From Gymnorhina tibicen (taxonomy: Eukaryota; Chordata; Aves; Passeriformes; Artamidae): 64,000 nt of DNA. The stretch covers positions 186,001-250,000 of the forward strand of contig VXAZ01007504.1 of NCBI GenBank assembly GCA_013399875.1, given 5' to 3'. The notes beneath the pieces are model-generated. The model was not told the origin of the DNA, searched no databases, and was given only the letters and a program-made list of their open reading frames with translations. A program made the position numbers and the translations under genes. Shown in pieces: positions 24,701 through 36,975 of this stretch (position 1 is its first letter; the number at the start of each line of letters is the position of its first letter).

Positions 24701-25449
24701 AAGGGTGTTCAGCAGGCACAAAAGCTGCTGATCAAAGAATGACATCCTCCACATCACTGAGCATGCCATTCCTTTGCTAAAAGCCCTTTAACACAACATA
24801 GCAGGATGCACACACTTTGAGCAGGAGCAAACTTTGAAGAAGGCAGACACGCAAAGAAGCACCATGTATTGGAGCAATTAATACTGAGAAACAAATTCTA
24901 TTTCCTACTAATTCTTTTATGTTGTCAAATAGGCAGCCCAAAATAGGATCAGAGGGAAAATACTCTAAAAGATCCTGGGGAAGGATTACAAACAGGCCAT
25001 AAGGTAGGAATAAACTTTAACATTTTTACATAATATAGATCTATATCTGCTGAAAATCAGCCCCAACTGCTCATACACTTCTCACCAGACTTACATTAGA
25101 GTACGTTGGTTTTAACAAAAGATATTTTCCCTGACTGGAGCTGGCATAGGGGAAGCCCAGAATCAGGACATTTCCACTCTCAATATTGTAACGGCCTTCA
25201 CACGTATCCAGATAACACACCTTCCCATTTTTAGTTGATGTAATATTCTTTCAGTTCCCACTAGACTTTGCCAGTGAATGTTTTAGCATTAGCAATGTTG
25301 AAGCATTGTTAATGACAAAAATTACATCTGTAGCACATTCTATTTTTAGAGTGCTTTCAGTTAATTAGTTAATAAATTAATTGATCCTTAACAATATAAG
25401 TAGGTTGCTATTTAGATAAACATTTTCACGTGGATAACAGAAGGTGGGC
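21759..25449. other. Unique sequence, no gene seen
   Basis: Contains a purine-rich GA stretch around 22517-22550 and a homeodomain-like AT cluster at 25361-25383 (TTAATTAG...AATTAATTG). Frames are all under 100 codons and none is recognisable. Confidence 0.6.
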
Positions 25450-25520
25450 ACAGGTTAAGGACCTTGCCTATGATATTACAGCAGAGGAAATAAAAGAGTC
25501 TAGATTAAACCCTAATTAAA
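25450..25520 (-). mobile_element. Possible MIR-like SINE relic
   Basis: The plus strand reads CAGGTTAAGGACCTTGCCTA followed by ATTACAGCAGAGG. This resembles the reverse complement of MIR (GAGGTTAAGTGACTTGCCCA, then CACACAGC and GGCAGAG). It is short and diverged, so it could be chance. Confidence 0.35.
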
Positions 25521-25741
25521 CGCTGATTATTAAAAGATTTAAGTACTTCAACAAAGGAGGTAGAGGTTCTTCTTTGGGGGGGAGCTAAACTTCCATGTGG
25601 GAGGAAGGAATAACACAAAGATATCTTCGAACACAATTTACAGCAGCTGGTGAAGGTCATGCTGAATTTGACTTAAATAATGCAGGCAGAAACCTTCATT
25701 GAGTGCCATGACAAGGCAAAAAAGAAACAGCGAAAATCTAT

Positions 25742-25880
25742 CCCTGAGATTAGCTCAACTGATTAGAGCATGGTGCTAATAACACCAGGGTTGTGGCTTT
25801 GATCCCTGAATGGGCCATCTACTTAAAAGTTGGACTTGATGATCCTTGTGGGTGCCTTCCAACTACGAATATTCTGTAAC
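25742..25880 (+). mobile_element. tRNA-Ile-derived SINE with CR1-like tail (TguSINE1 type)
   Basis: The first 76 bp (25742-25817) read as a decayed tRNA-Ile. An A-box-like TTAGCTCAACTGATTAGAGC is followed by the anticodon arm GGTGCTAATAACACC with anticodon AAT, then a B-box-like TTTGATCCCTGAATGGGCCA. Directly after it comes a CR1-like 3' tail: GACTTGATGATCCTTGTGGG, TGCCTTCCAACTACGAATAT, TCTGTAAC. A tRNA head joined to a LINE tail is the structure of a SINE that borrows the CR1 reverse transcriptase. The match is to TguSINE1 as known from the zebra finch. Changes in the B box (TTTGATCCC instead of GTTCGATCC) argue that this copy is not a working tRNA. Confidence 0.85.
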
Positions 25881-28772
25881 TCCTGTCTTTTGAGTACTGT
25901 GTTAGGACAGTATCAGCACTTAATGCTTTTCTATAAGCTGGTCAGGGTTTTGATGTATTCTACCACTTTTGAAAACATGATTTAAGACATCCACAGATAA
26001 TCGTACTCCTTTATGAGACACAGAGACAAGGTAAGTTTGCTTTGGCTTATTTAGAAGCTCTTAGGAGAGAAAAGAAGAATTTCAAGTCTCTATGTTTTAA
26101 TAAAACTTGCAGATATACATGTAAGTCAGCAAATTTCCCAGAAAACTGTTTTAATGTAAGGCCAAAAAGATTCCAAGTAGCTAACAGTTACACAGTTCAA
26201 ACACACAACACTTCCTTATGCAGAAATAATCTCATGGCACATGAAAAGACATATAGAAAAGTATTGCTGTACCAGTCCAGGAACAGGGTCTTAAAGATTA
26301 CCCTGTGGAAACTGATTAAAACACTTTTTCCACTCCATTGCTTTCCAGTAAGATGTGGAGCAATCCCTTTTCACTCTGGTGGAAATGAGGGGAAAATCCC
26401 CCATTTTTAAATTAAAAATCAAAAATCCAGGATCCCCAGTCATAGGGAAACTGCATGATCAGAAACTGCATTATCAGGAACTGCAGAGTGCTGCCCCTCA
26501 GGGAACTACCAACACTTTGTCAGCCCTGCTCCCCAGTGGGTGATTTTGCTGTTGCAGAGGTTTCCTCAAGTCAACTAATTATCAGACTATATATTTAAAT
26601 CTCAAGTACAGCGTTTTTTGTGGACTTATACTCCCATCTCTTCAAGTTCACCCAGAACTAATGAGAATTACAGCAGACAAGCAATTCTGGGCTCTGTCAA
26701 TATAAACTGGGGAAGTTTCTGTGTCACATATTTCCTCTCTGTGTGACTCCAGCAGACACCATAACTCCTGAGTCTCTGTGGTACAGGTGCTACACTCACT
26801 TGGACGTTTTGCATGAGGAAGCAACTAAAGTTTTCATCTATTTTACCTTCCATTCATTATGAAAGCAATATTTTTATTTTCAGGGTAGGTTCAGTAGTTG
26901 TATGGGGTATTTTCAAAGTCCAATAAGCAGGTAATTCATAGAACAAATGAAAAAATGGAAAATAAAAAAGATGGGGAAAGTATTAAAGAACTGAGTTGGC
27001 CTTGGATATATATTTTCACAAGTGACAGAAATATAAGAGCTCTGAAGAAGTGTAAGTTACAGAAAAGATGACCCTATCTGCTGGTTGTAGCAACAGGCTT
27101 AGTAGCTGAGAGGGTCAGGTTCCTACCCCGGCTGAGTTGCCCTCCTAATGGGAAACAATTAGTAAAATCAGTTGATGTTAACCTGTCTGAACTGCTAACT
27201 CACAATAAAAAGTTGAGATGAAGAACTGAACTTGAAACAAATTCTCTGCAGTAAAGCTGGTTCCAAAACTTACAGAAAGAACATTATGTCTAAAACAATC
27301 ACTTCCATTTTGGTACCACAGATCAACAGAACTTAATAGACGCATTTCACTGTCTTTCTACTTTGGATATTCTGTTTTGAAAATTAAAATTCTAGGCAGA
27401 GAAGGGATGTCATTAAGAAAATAAATCAGTACCTTCTTTTCATATAATTCTAAATACAAAAGTGAAATTGCAGTGAAGTTAATGGCTTCTAAAGTAGTTG
27501 CTACAAGAAGGGGTCCCCTCTTCTTGCATGGTTTTCATGGAAAAAAGAAAAAGAAAGTTCAGTCTTTCTATAAAAAGCAATGCAAGTTTTGCCTGTGCAG
27601 TGATAAAATTTGGTTCAGCATCTCATTTTGCTACAATTTATTTATGAATTCTCTCCTGTCAGTTCCTGTGGTGGGACATGATGAAGAATTGGGTACCCTG
27701 CTTAGCATATTTCCCATTGCCATCTGAGGTAAAAGGTGACTGATGCACAGGAATTTTAGATTCTAGTTAGACATTCACCTAACAACATATGAGTCATTCT
27801 TGTTTCTATGCAAATGTCATCCTTCACCTGAAGGAAAATTCCTTCCTCTTAATATTTAAATCTCATCTAGTTTTCATCGATTTCTGAACCACATCCTTGA
27901 AATTTTCTTAAAAATGCATTGAGGGACAGAACATCTTCATCTTTTCTTACTTATTTTACCAAAGCAAATGCTCTTCTTGATTCAGACAGTAAGGAAATCT
28001 CAGTTATTAGAGAAAATATAAAGTCAATTAAAATAATTTCCCTCCTTGGGCAAAGAAGATGACACTAAACACAGAACTACAGCTGGCAATTTCCATAGTT
28101 CACTTTTAGGGACCCCCACTCCTCCTAGAGGCCTCCCTAATGCCCCATGGCATACCAAGGGATAACCTAAAAGTCAGGGTAAGGGAGAGCAAAGAATGAG
28201 TTGAATTCCACAGAAAGATTCTAGGTATCTAGATTTGCCCCCAAAAGCTCTGTTCTTGTTCTGATGCAGTTAAAAACAAACAAAAACACCCTCACAGAAG
28301 CCTCCTGGCATAAGCACATCTGAGTGAGACCATAATCAGACCCACTGAGTTACTGAGGGTTGAAATGGGATGACACTGCTACAGCCAGGGATATCAGCTG
28401 CAAAGTTAACTTTGAAGTGGTCATTCTTCATGAAACATTCTTTCAGGTGTAGTCCACTGGCCTTTGAACCACACTGGTCCAGTGTCTAAAGCAGAGCATA
28501 AGTTTGCAGTGGAGGTGCAGTGTTTAAATTGACTTCCAGTGTGGAAATGCAGTGAAGGTCCAAAGGCTTCTGGCATGGAAACCCTTCCACTGAATGTTGG
28601 GCACAGCAGTGGAAACCCACCTTGTGGATGTAACACTGACCCTTCAACATGTTGTGAGCTGTTTGGAGAATACTGAAGCAGGACAATTTAAAAGATAGTC
28701 TGGGCCATTTACATGCATGCTTTGCTCCCTATGGATTCCCCCAGGTGCTTGGAGCAAGCAGGGCACACCAGA
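25881..28772. other. Unique AT-rich sequence, no gene seen
   Basis: No recognisable repeat or exon. The 122-codon plus-strand frame at 26042-26410 is lysine- and phenylalanine-rich, without domains, and of chance length. Base composition turns GC-richer after about 28.4 kb, toward the LTR. Confidence 0.6.
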
Positions 28773-28776
28773 ATTA

Positions 28777-29415
28777 TGTACTCTTCTCATATGGTGATAG
28801 TACGCTATCTGCTCATCCCCTCCCTGCCTCAGATGATAACAGAGCACTCAATCATCCTCCAAGAGAGTGCAGCAAGGAAACCACTCTAAGCTGTAACCGC
28901 TTTCGCAAGGCCCCATGCCATGTCTCAGCAACCCTGGGCCACGCTCTGCTAATTACAAACAGGCTGAAGAGAGCTTTACAATCCCTCAGCGAGAACATCC
29001 CTGGTGAATCAAAGTCTCATGTGATGCACCCCTATTCCCTATCCCTTTCCACGTGGCTTCCCCCTTCCCCCAGCTCTAGTCCAAACCATTCCCTCAGGTT
29101 CTCCCTATTGGCTCTGTTATCCTAACCCCCCCCTTGTACCGCCCCTATGCCCTGCCATGTGCTCTCTCCATCCCCCTCTGCCCCGATAAGGGGCTCCGAA
29201 TCAGGTGTGCTTGCTCTCTCTGCTTTGGGATTCAGCAGCCACCAGCTTCTCTCTCTCTGGGCTCTAGCCATGTGCCAGCCCTCTGCCTATGGAGGCTGGC
29301 ACGTGTGCTGGTCCCAGGCCTTGGGGAGTTAGCATGGAATAAAGACCTGCTGCAGTCTCCATGCATGAGAGCCTTCTCGCCTCCTTTACCGCCACCGCGT
29401 TGTTGTGAGCCGACA
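28777..29415 (+). mobile_element. Probable solo LTR of an endogenous retrovirus
   Basis: This GC- and CpG-richer block stands out from its AT-rich surroundings and has an LTR layout. It begins with TGTACTC and ends with CCGACA, and is flanked on both sides by ATTA (28773-28776 and 29416-29419), consistent with a 4-bp target-site duplication. Inside are a CCAAT-type box (CTATTGGCTC near 29105), a GATAAGG sequence that could serve as a TATA-like element near 29184, and an AATAAA polyadenylation signal at 29338-29343 about 70 bp before the 3' end. No gag, pol or env sequence flanks it, so it is read as a solo LTR left by recombination. CpG-rich sequence continues to about 29545, so the 3' limit could be farther right. 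The frames at 28745-29125 and 29134-29424 are incidental. Confidence 0.65.
29338..29343 (+). promoter_or_regulatory. AATAAA polyadenylation signal in the LTR
   Basis: An exact hexamer in the expected place for the R region of a retroviral LTR, followed by CTGCTGCAGTCTCC and a short U5-like segment. It is the strongest single landmark for the LTR call. Confidence 0.6.
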
Positions 29416-29419
29416 ATTA

Positions 29420-31120
29420 ACTGAGATAGCTCGGGCTGCCGAAAGGCTGCGGGAAAGTGGTTCTCCCACTCTCCCTAGGAATGTCCTGCGGCGCTCTCAG
29501 GAAGGTTGCGGCCTGCCATGCCACCGCAAGGAACCCGCACACAGCAACAGTCTCAGGCCAACAGATTGCTAGGAGAAAGCCAGGAACTCTGCTCCCTTCG
29601 ACACAGAGGCACTGGCAAGAAGGATTAGGTTGACATTTTTATCCCAGCCATTAGCGCTGACAGCAGTCACTCCTGTTTCCCTTGGGGCCAGCCCAGGCAG
29701 TGGAGCTTGTGGAGGTGTTGTAGCCAGTACAAGATCAGCCTGAGCCCTGCCAGCAGTTCCCAGGCTGTTTTCCCATGTGTTTTCACGCCCCACTCAGGAG
29801 ATCATCTGAGTAAGGTAAATGCCTCCCAAGTTGTAGCCCCAGTAGCAGCAGCACAGTCACGTAGACTTTACTTTTATGTTTCAGCAACTCTGTCTTAATT
29901 AAATTTATAAGACAGTTTTCAGTGTAGCACCTATGGAATTTCTAAAGTGCATTCACACAGGATTATTGGCTTTTACTTCAGGCAAGAGAAGCAAATGAAA
30001 GTGCAAGTCATTGCAATGATTCAAAGGCACAGGAAAGTAAAATTTGAGCCTTAGCTTAATTGCCTGAAAGAGCAAAGAGTGACTAAACAAACTAATTATA
30101 AACTCCAGGAAACAGGAATCCTCCCTCCCAAAATGATTTACAAAACACTAGACAACAGTCAAGACGAATATTTACTTGGGCATTTTACACAGTTTTATTA
30201 CTTTTAAAGAAAATTACTCCCAAAACTACCTGTGATGTACAGGTAACCACCAAAATTAATTGTTCTCAGCATTGAAATCAATGTCTCACCCTGATGTGAG
30301 AAAATCATTTGTGTTTTCCTATTGCTTCTGAGTAAAATGCCTTGGCAAAATACAAAAAATAAGGAAGGCTTTTTTTTTTTCTTCAGAGAATTTTGCATTT
30401 ACTGGTCATATTTGCTTTGGTTAAATGCCAGAAAAAACTCACACTGGTCAAGCAGGAACCATCATTTAGCTGCTCTAAATTTTTTTACCAGCTCCTATGT
30501 TCCTGCTGTGTCAGAGACATCAGATGGAAAAGGAGCGAAACTGGACAAAAGCAGCTGAGTGAGAACTGGAGAATAATCCAGAGACACATATACACAGAGA
30601 AGAAAATCATGTCAAGTTTAAAAAGAAGCAGAATATTTAAGATGGACCAAAAAGTCTGGAAAGGAATAGCTACTTCTCTAGTATAAGAAGGAGAACAATT
30701 CACTATCCTGACATAGTATTATGATACTTATGTCTCAGGTGCAGGGGAAAGAGGAATATATTTAAAATGTGCCAAATAATTCACTGATATACCAAGCTAG
30801 TCCATCTGGAAATGAGACATAGATCTCTGGCACTTCTCTCAATATCAGATTTAGAGAAAGTAGTTCGTATTTTGATAGGCTGTTTAAAAACAAACATCTT
30901 ACAGCTGACCCCAAATGTTTCATCTATTAGAACGAGGTGGTTATTAAAGTTCCCCATTCTAAATATGTTCTTGTGGAAACAGAGATAGTGGAAAGCGTGC
31001 AGTGCGAGAGATACCCAGGCAGGCCTAGGCTGAGAGGCAGTGAGCAGGGGGTACAGGGCAGTCCCTAGAGCTACAGCTTGGATCCCGCCAGCAGCAAGAC
31101 TTGTGCATCAGCCCAGACAT
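29420..31120. other. CpG-rich shoulder, then unique sequence
   Basis: 29420-29545 keeps an unusual CpG density (for example CTCGGGCTGCCGAAAGGCTG) and may still belong to the LTR insertion. From about 29.55 kb the sequence returns to ordinary unique DNA with only short frames. Confidence 0.45.
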
Positions 31121-31177
31121 GAACAGGGGGGTCAGAGGAGAGGACCTAGAGGTACCTTCCAACCTAAATTATTCAAT
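31121..31177 (+). mobile_element. CR1 LINE 3' tail
   Basis: GAACAGGGGGGTCAGAGG, then GACCTAGAGGTACCTTCCAA, then CCTAAATTATTC matches the last 55-60 bp of avian CR1 (GAGCAGGGGGTTGGAC, then CTAGAGGTCCCTTCCAACC). The terminal 8-bp repeat is eroded. It is a minimal, old, plus-strand insertion without coding sequence. Confidence 0.75.
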
Positions 31178-31927
31178 AGTATTAAATGGTGTTGATGGAC
31201 TGATGCATCTTGATACATGTTATCACTGTACGGGCAGAAGATAGGAAAAAAAATGGGATTTGCAAAATCTATCAGTCTCTGGATAGCAAATCTATTTCTG
31301 CAGACCAGACCACTTTACAGAAGTGGTTTTCTTGTTCCCCAACAATGGCAGTAGCACAGATATCCCACTGACACCATTTTCCCTGAGCCCTTTGCTCCCT
31401 GTCCTCTGACTCATCCGTAGCTTGGTCCCTGTCACAGCACTCCCACATATCTGAAACACGGAAGTTCCTTCCCCTTTAAAGTTTCCCCGCTCTATCTTGC
31501 AATACCTACAGGAATTTTACAAACCTTCCCTGCTGCTGAATTTCTGTATTTTCACTGCATTCACCTTAGCCCCAAACACCTGACAAAAAGTGTAGAAGCA
31601 TCTAGCAATTTTGGCAGGTGATAAAATCCCGCACATCATTTTTATCTGGTATAACAGGCCACCACAAGACATTATGCAACCGACCCAGTTTGAGGCATTT
31701 AAAATAATAGAGTTTAATGAAACGTGTCTGTTGTAATCTACTGAGGACTGCTCCTGTCCCCACTGAGAATCAGTAACCACATTACTGGAGGCAGAACCAG
31801 ACCTTCTACGTCAGCACCGCCCATCCATATTCTAAATAAGTTGTACAAGGAAACATATTAGTTTCTAATCTTGGTTCTTCAGTGCCTAAATAAGCCTCAT
31901 CACCATAGCAACAGATGGCTTCACAAT
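31178..31927. other. Unique sequence, no gene seen
   Basis: Nothing recognisable except an X-box-like half-site (CCATAGCAAC, 31913-31922). The minus-strand frame at 31517-31780 is 87 codons with no domain. Confidence 0.6.
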
Positions 31928-32118
31928 CTTTAATGCCTTTATTTTCACAAGTCCTCTGAGAAAAAGAGGAGGACAGCTGTCCCCATTTTACAACTTAGTA
32001 ACTGTGATGCAGAGAGGCAAAGTGATTGGCCCCAAATCCTGCAAGAAATCTATGGAGTGCAGGATGTCGGGGCACCAGGTCTCCCAAGCATCCTACCAGT
32101 GCCCCAACCTCCTACTCC
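31928..32118 (-). mobile_element. MIR (CORE-SINE), old copy
   Basis: On the plus strand the order of blocks follows the reverse complement of MIR: TGTCCCCATTTTACAAC, ATGCAGAGAGGCAAAGTGAT, TGGCCCCAAATCCTGC, GGATGTCGGGGCACCAGG, TCTCCCAAGC. In MIR these are ATCCCCATTTTACAGATG, GCACAGAGAGGTTAAGTGAC, TTGCCCAAGGTCACAC, GGATTCGAACCCAGG and TCT. About 190 bp are preserved, long for a bird, where MIRs are rare relics of amniote ancestry. It has no coding function. Long-retained MIRs are sometimes kept as regulatory DNA. Confidence 0.7.
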
Positions 32119-34166
32119 ACCCGTATTTCTAAAAGTACCTTCTATGCCTATGGCTACATCAACATAGACTCTGAAAACTGAGCTTTTTCACAGAGAGGCT
32201 CAGGCCTCCATTAAGTCTACTATCACTTCATAGATTGAGATGCTTTTGATTGATTTATTTCCTTATTGGAGGACTATCTGCCCAGGAGGTTGAACTACAG
32301 AGGAAGTCCAAAGGGAATTGAAAAAAAAATTGATTTGGCCAAATCAGTAAGTCAGAAAACACTGATGACACTGTGTGAATCTCATGAGTTTGTAAATATT
32401 TGAAAGGCTGCAAAGGGAACTAGTTCTGTGCTTTTTTTCCCCATAGTATTTGGCAAGAATCCAACTTCTACCCTGTACTCTAGGGAACATAAACATTAGG
32501 CAAAACTAATACCTGTCCAGTTGCCCTTCCCTGTGAAATAGTTACCTAAAAAAAATAACATTCATAACCGAGAAAGAGCAAAAGTATGCTCCACACCTGT
32601 GCTTTCATGTGTGTTACACCTATCTTTATTTCTGGGCATAAAATTGCAAATTCCAAATGTGGAAATTTCTGTTCTGGGACTCTGTTTTAGACTGTTTCAT
32701 AAAAATTAGTCAATAGGTCAGGACTCATTTCCGAATTCATCCAGACATTTTTCTGTGTCATCTCAAGGTTCAAGTAGCAACTTTCTTTTCCTCTGTTTTT
32801 AATGGTTTATAGGTAAAACAACTCTCGTTCATGAGATTTCCATCTTTATGTTATGAGCAAAAAAAAAAAAGAAGCAAGACAAAATTAATTTATCAACATA
32901 AACTTTTTCATTTACAATTAGCATCGGAGTTGTATATGAAACATCTCAACCTTAAAATGTCCCTGCTTATCACAGCAGTCTACACCATTTATAAGGCAAT
33001 TTACACAAATGCCTTTAAACTGGTGCAATGATCACTTTTATTTCATTCTTCTACTTCTGGTATGTTGAATTTCCTTTTATACTGGCTTTGTTTCAGGAAA
33101 CTGCTTCATTCCTTTCTCAGGAAGAAATGCTTTAAGAGGGGTGGATGGGAGCACCTACAAAGTGAAATATGGAAACTCTGTACATGGCAGAAGTGTTTCC
33201 CTGGGTACTGGTGGATATTATACTTTTTAAAAGGCATGTTTTACTTTGGAAACAGAAGCAATTACTTTTAATTGTGCTTCTCAGCATGAGAAACTTACAA
33301 AAGGCATGTTTTTCTCCTCCTCAAAGTCAGACCTGTATATTAAAAACAGAAACACTCCAATACACACTAAAAAACGGGCCATAGTTGTCCTGGGAATATA
33401 CAGCTGCTCTGCTAAGCGTAAAGAAATTATGTTAAGTATGGAGTTGCCTCAGGTTTATCTTGGCTGTCTTAACTTTGATGAGATTAGATTTGCAGAATCA
33501 AATGCAAGTACAGCCTCTGTTTCACTACAGTGAACCTTGGCACTTCTTTAAGCTACCAAAACCTGTCAATGCTTCACTGTATCAGCTAGTTTAGAGCATT
33601 AGCACTTTTTCCCTTAGTTAGGCAGAAAAGGTTAAAATCCAGGACAGATGCTTTAGTCTAAAGATTAATTACCAGAGAGACCTGATGCCATGCAGAGCAT
33701 GCAATTTGGACAGCATGATTGACCTCTTGATCCCACACACCTTGGTGGACCCTGTGAGTTATATTCTGTCTGACAGACACCAAAAAAGGTGTCAAGACAG
33801 CACTGAGTTGATCATATTACTTTCTTTTGGAGGCTGTCTAGTTGTCTCCCTTCAGAGGGAAAGAAGACTGCTGTGGGATGCCTGAGATATTCCCTGGTAC
33901 CTGGGGGGCACAGCACTGCTGGAGTTGTCACCATTACATAACCCAGCAGAAGGTAGGACATGGAGATTCCTCAGGGATATTAAGCAGGGGAATGTCTTGT
34001 GCCCAAACCAGGTATTCAAATGACCAAAAAAATTCTGCCATGGTGAAAACACACATGAGAAACCAAAGGAGTAAAGGGCTTTAGTGACTGCAAATATATA
34101 TTCAACAGCCTTTCTCTGCAGTGAGGGAAAACTTGGATTTCATGTGCATCAATCTGCATGTACAAA

Positions 34167-34202
34167 AAATGTCTCTAATGACACAAATGTCTCTAATGAC
34201 AC
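34167..34202. repeat. 18-bp unit, two perfect tandem copies
   Basis: AAATGTCTCTAATGACAC occurs twice head to tail with no mismatch, so the duplication is recent or the tract is unstable. Confidence 0.95.
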
Positions 34203-36214
34203 AAGGATGTCCATTTTCATAGCTATTGGAAAAGCTTAGATCACACAGAAAATAATGTACGAAGTAGAACATGGCACGCTTCCAACCCTTGTTCATCCCA
34301 CATGGAAAAAGAAACTTCCCTTGCACTGCTACTTGCACTTCACTGACATAGTCTCCCTAGCACAAAGTGCAACCAAATTAACAATTGCTTTTATCAAATC
34401 CATTTTTCTTGTGTGTTTTACCTGCCCGGAGATTTGTTTGACACTGTCTAGAATTTAATGGACATGTATTTAAAGACTGCCTGGTGAGAAGTAGACCATA
34501 ATCTCAATTATCTTTATCTCTATCCAAGGAGAGATATATATTGGAAAATATATAAATATATTGCTTATTTGAAGGACCCTGGAATTAGATTCCTACCCAT
34601 ATTTAGCACTATTTAATTAAGGAACAATAAAGTTGAAATATGAAGCTTCACCCTCTGACCAGCACAGTTTTCTGTTCAACAGAGGGTTGAAAAGCAAAAT
34701 ACTTACTTGCACTGTTAAAACCTGATATCAAACACATTACATATTTGCACATGTATAAAGCAACCAATAAAGAAAAACAAAAATAAAACAACACAATCCA
34801 AAGCTCTGAGAACTGCCCTACTTTTTGAAAATAATGCTGTGCACCTCAATGAAGAGAGACAGGGGTTGGGAACAGCAATACTGTCCCAAGTGGTTGCTCT
34901 CAATTATACAAAACTGCAATTGCAGATAGACATATTTTATGAAGGAGCAGGACACAGATTCACAAAAACACACAAGAAGAGGAGAGATAGGGCATGAATC
35001 TGCCCTCCTGCTGTAGCAGGTTGAGACTGTGAATGAGGCACATGGAGGACAGATGGGTTTCTCGTCTCCTCACCAACAACATGCTGTTGGTAGAGGATGT
35101 CACAGGAGCTCAAAGGTTAACCAGACACTGTGATCAGAGTTACCTATTAGTGTAACACACTTGTTTTGGTTAGTAGATGTCAATGTACATCTGGCATATT
35201 TCCAGACTCACTGATCCATCTCCTTACCAGGGATCTCCTCTATAAAACACACCCCAAAAGACTCAATGGGTATGGCAATATGGGCAAAGAGCAGTTTGGA
35301 ACAAAGGAAAAATTCAAGTCAGTACCATGGGAAAGTTGGTGCAGGCAGAGGTTTACCAGCATAAGTTCACAGAGCCTCTGTTGGATTCAACGTCCTGAAT
35401 TCAGGTTTGTGTTGAGGAAAACTGGAAAAAATTTGGTCCAGTTATTTATCTGGTTCTCAGGTCAAAAGACAACCTTGGCAACTTCCCACCAAAGCAAAAT
35501 TGAGATTCTTTCAGCCAATATTCCCCTCACACTAACACACATGCACACAACCAGCCCCCCTGCTTTCCCTGTCACACTTTGCATACTCCTAAGGAGAGAA
35601 TGTGGTAAAGACAATATTGGTAATGCTTTTACTCTGGGCTGGTGAGTGGGCTTGGCTGCAAAGATAAGCCACAACACATCCCTATTTCCAGCAGACAGAC
35701 AGAACTATTTCCAGTGTTTCTTCCCAGAACTGGGTTGCCTTAGGCCAAGAAGTGCTGCAGGAGATTTCTAAATGGGCTTTATTGGTTGATTAGCTTTGTC
35801 TATCAGAAGGTTCCTTCTCTCAGCTGCTTTCCTCATTAAGTCAGTAATAGGGCACCTTGGCAACTGCTCAGCCACTAGAGATTTTAAGAATTCTGCAGAC
35901 ATCTACGAAGATTACAAGCATATCAAAAGTATAAGGTACTACAGAGGAGAAACTTCATTACTGGTTTAGTGATTGGGTTGAAGAAGTATTAAAACAGCCC
36001 TAACAATATAACCTACTTTCGTGGTATTTTGCAAGCACTGCTCCAACTGACTTTGTTGATGAGCTGAAAGATTCACACAACTGAGCACACTTACAGAAAA
36101 ATTAATACACATATTTCAGCCTTATAACGGCTGCTGCTTAACAATCAGGGAGGTAAAAATCCCTGCTTCTGCAGCTCCAGAGTGACTCCATGTGCTGAAC
36201 TGCCTTCAGTCTTG

Positions 36215-36231
36215 GCTAGTAGAGGGCACCA
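36215..36231 (+). promoter_or_regulatory. CTCF-like motif (candidate)
   Basis: The plus strand reads GCTAGTAGAGGGCACCA, close to the CTCF core CCAGTAGAGGGCGC-type sequence. It is a motif match only. Confidence 0.3.
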
Positions 36232-36790
36232 TTTGCAGCTTGTCAGTAAAACAGAGTACAAAAGAAAGAAAAACAGATGCAGGGGTTCAGCTATAAAGAC
36301 GAATTAAAAGAGCCAAGTGTCTACAATGTATTCAAGCCATGAGGAAAGGCAGATATCAATTGCCTGGAAATGCCCAAAATATGGCAATAACAAACACAGA
36401 GAGGATATATTTAGTGTGCTCTGGGAGAAAGACTGGAATGCACAGTATGAAATTGTGACTTCTGTGACATGTTTTAGGAGAAGCCCAGTTTCACCAGCAT
36501 TGATTAGCTATCAGTCACTGTCCTTTGGTTAATTAGAATATTTCACAAGTAATGATGAATTTTCAGAAGTGTTGTGCAGAATTAATTTTAGGTGACATAA
36601 ATCCAGCAGTGATGTAGTAAAGTTTTATCCTCTGACAAGAACCTTGCTGCGAACTCAAGCAGCCCAAAGCCCAGACTGAGCTTCCCTGTGCTGAAGAGTC
36701 AGCACCAGCTCACTACAGAATGACTGCCCATACACTGCTGCATCAGAGCTCTTGGAATAAGTACACTTAATATCTCACATATTTCACAGT

Positions 36791-36975
36791 CTCATTGAAT
36801 GGTTTGGTTTGTGAGGAACCTTTAAAGATCAGCCACTTCCAAACTCTCTGACATGGGGTGGGGACATCTTCCACTAGACCAGCAAAGCCCTGTCCAACGT
36901 GGCCTTGAGCACTGCCAGGAATGGGACATCCACAGGTTCTCTGGTCAACAAACTCTGTTCCAGTTTCTCACCACG
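36791..36975 (-). mobile_element. CR1 LINE, 5'-truncated, about 185 bp
   Basis: Plus-strand landmarks in order are TGAATGGTTTGG, ACCTTTAAAGATCA, GGTGGGGACATCTTCCACTA, GACCAGCAAAGCCCTGTCCA, ACGTGGCCTTGAGCACTGCC, GGGACATCCACAGGTTCTCT and TGTTCCAGTTTCTCACCACG. This is the reverse complement of the final part of CR1 ORF2 and the 3' UTR. Similarity is lost after CTCACCACGACTGAGATTG. It is old and inactive. Confidence 0.85.

Larger units (their letters stand above)
32119..36790. other. Unique sequence, no gene seen
   Basis: Contains the 18-bp tandem duplication at 34167-34202 and a CTCF-like motif at 36215-36231. The 159-codon plus-strand frame at 35166-35645 has no domain and no splice context, and is regarded as chance. 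Confidence 0.6.

Noticed and set aside
25742..25817. Functional tRNA-Ile gene
   Set aside because: The B box and acceptor stem are degraded and a CR1 tail follows directly, so this is the head of a SINE.
28745..29424. Plus-strand frames of 126 and 96 codons
   Set aside because: They lie in or straddle the GC-rich LTR and reflect its low stop-codon density. There is no retroviral protein similarity.
35166..35645. 159-codon plus-strand frame
   Set aside because: Crosses a CA-rich stretch and shows no family or splice context. Of chance length.
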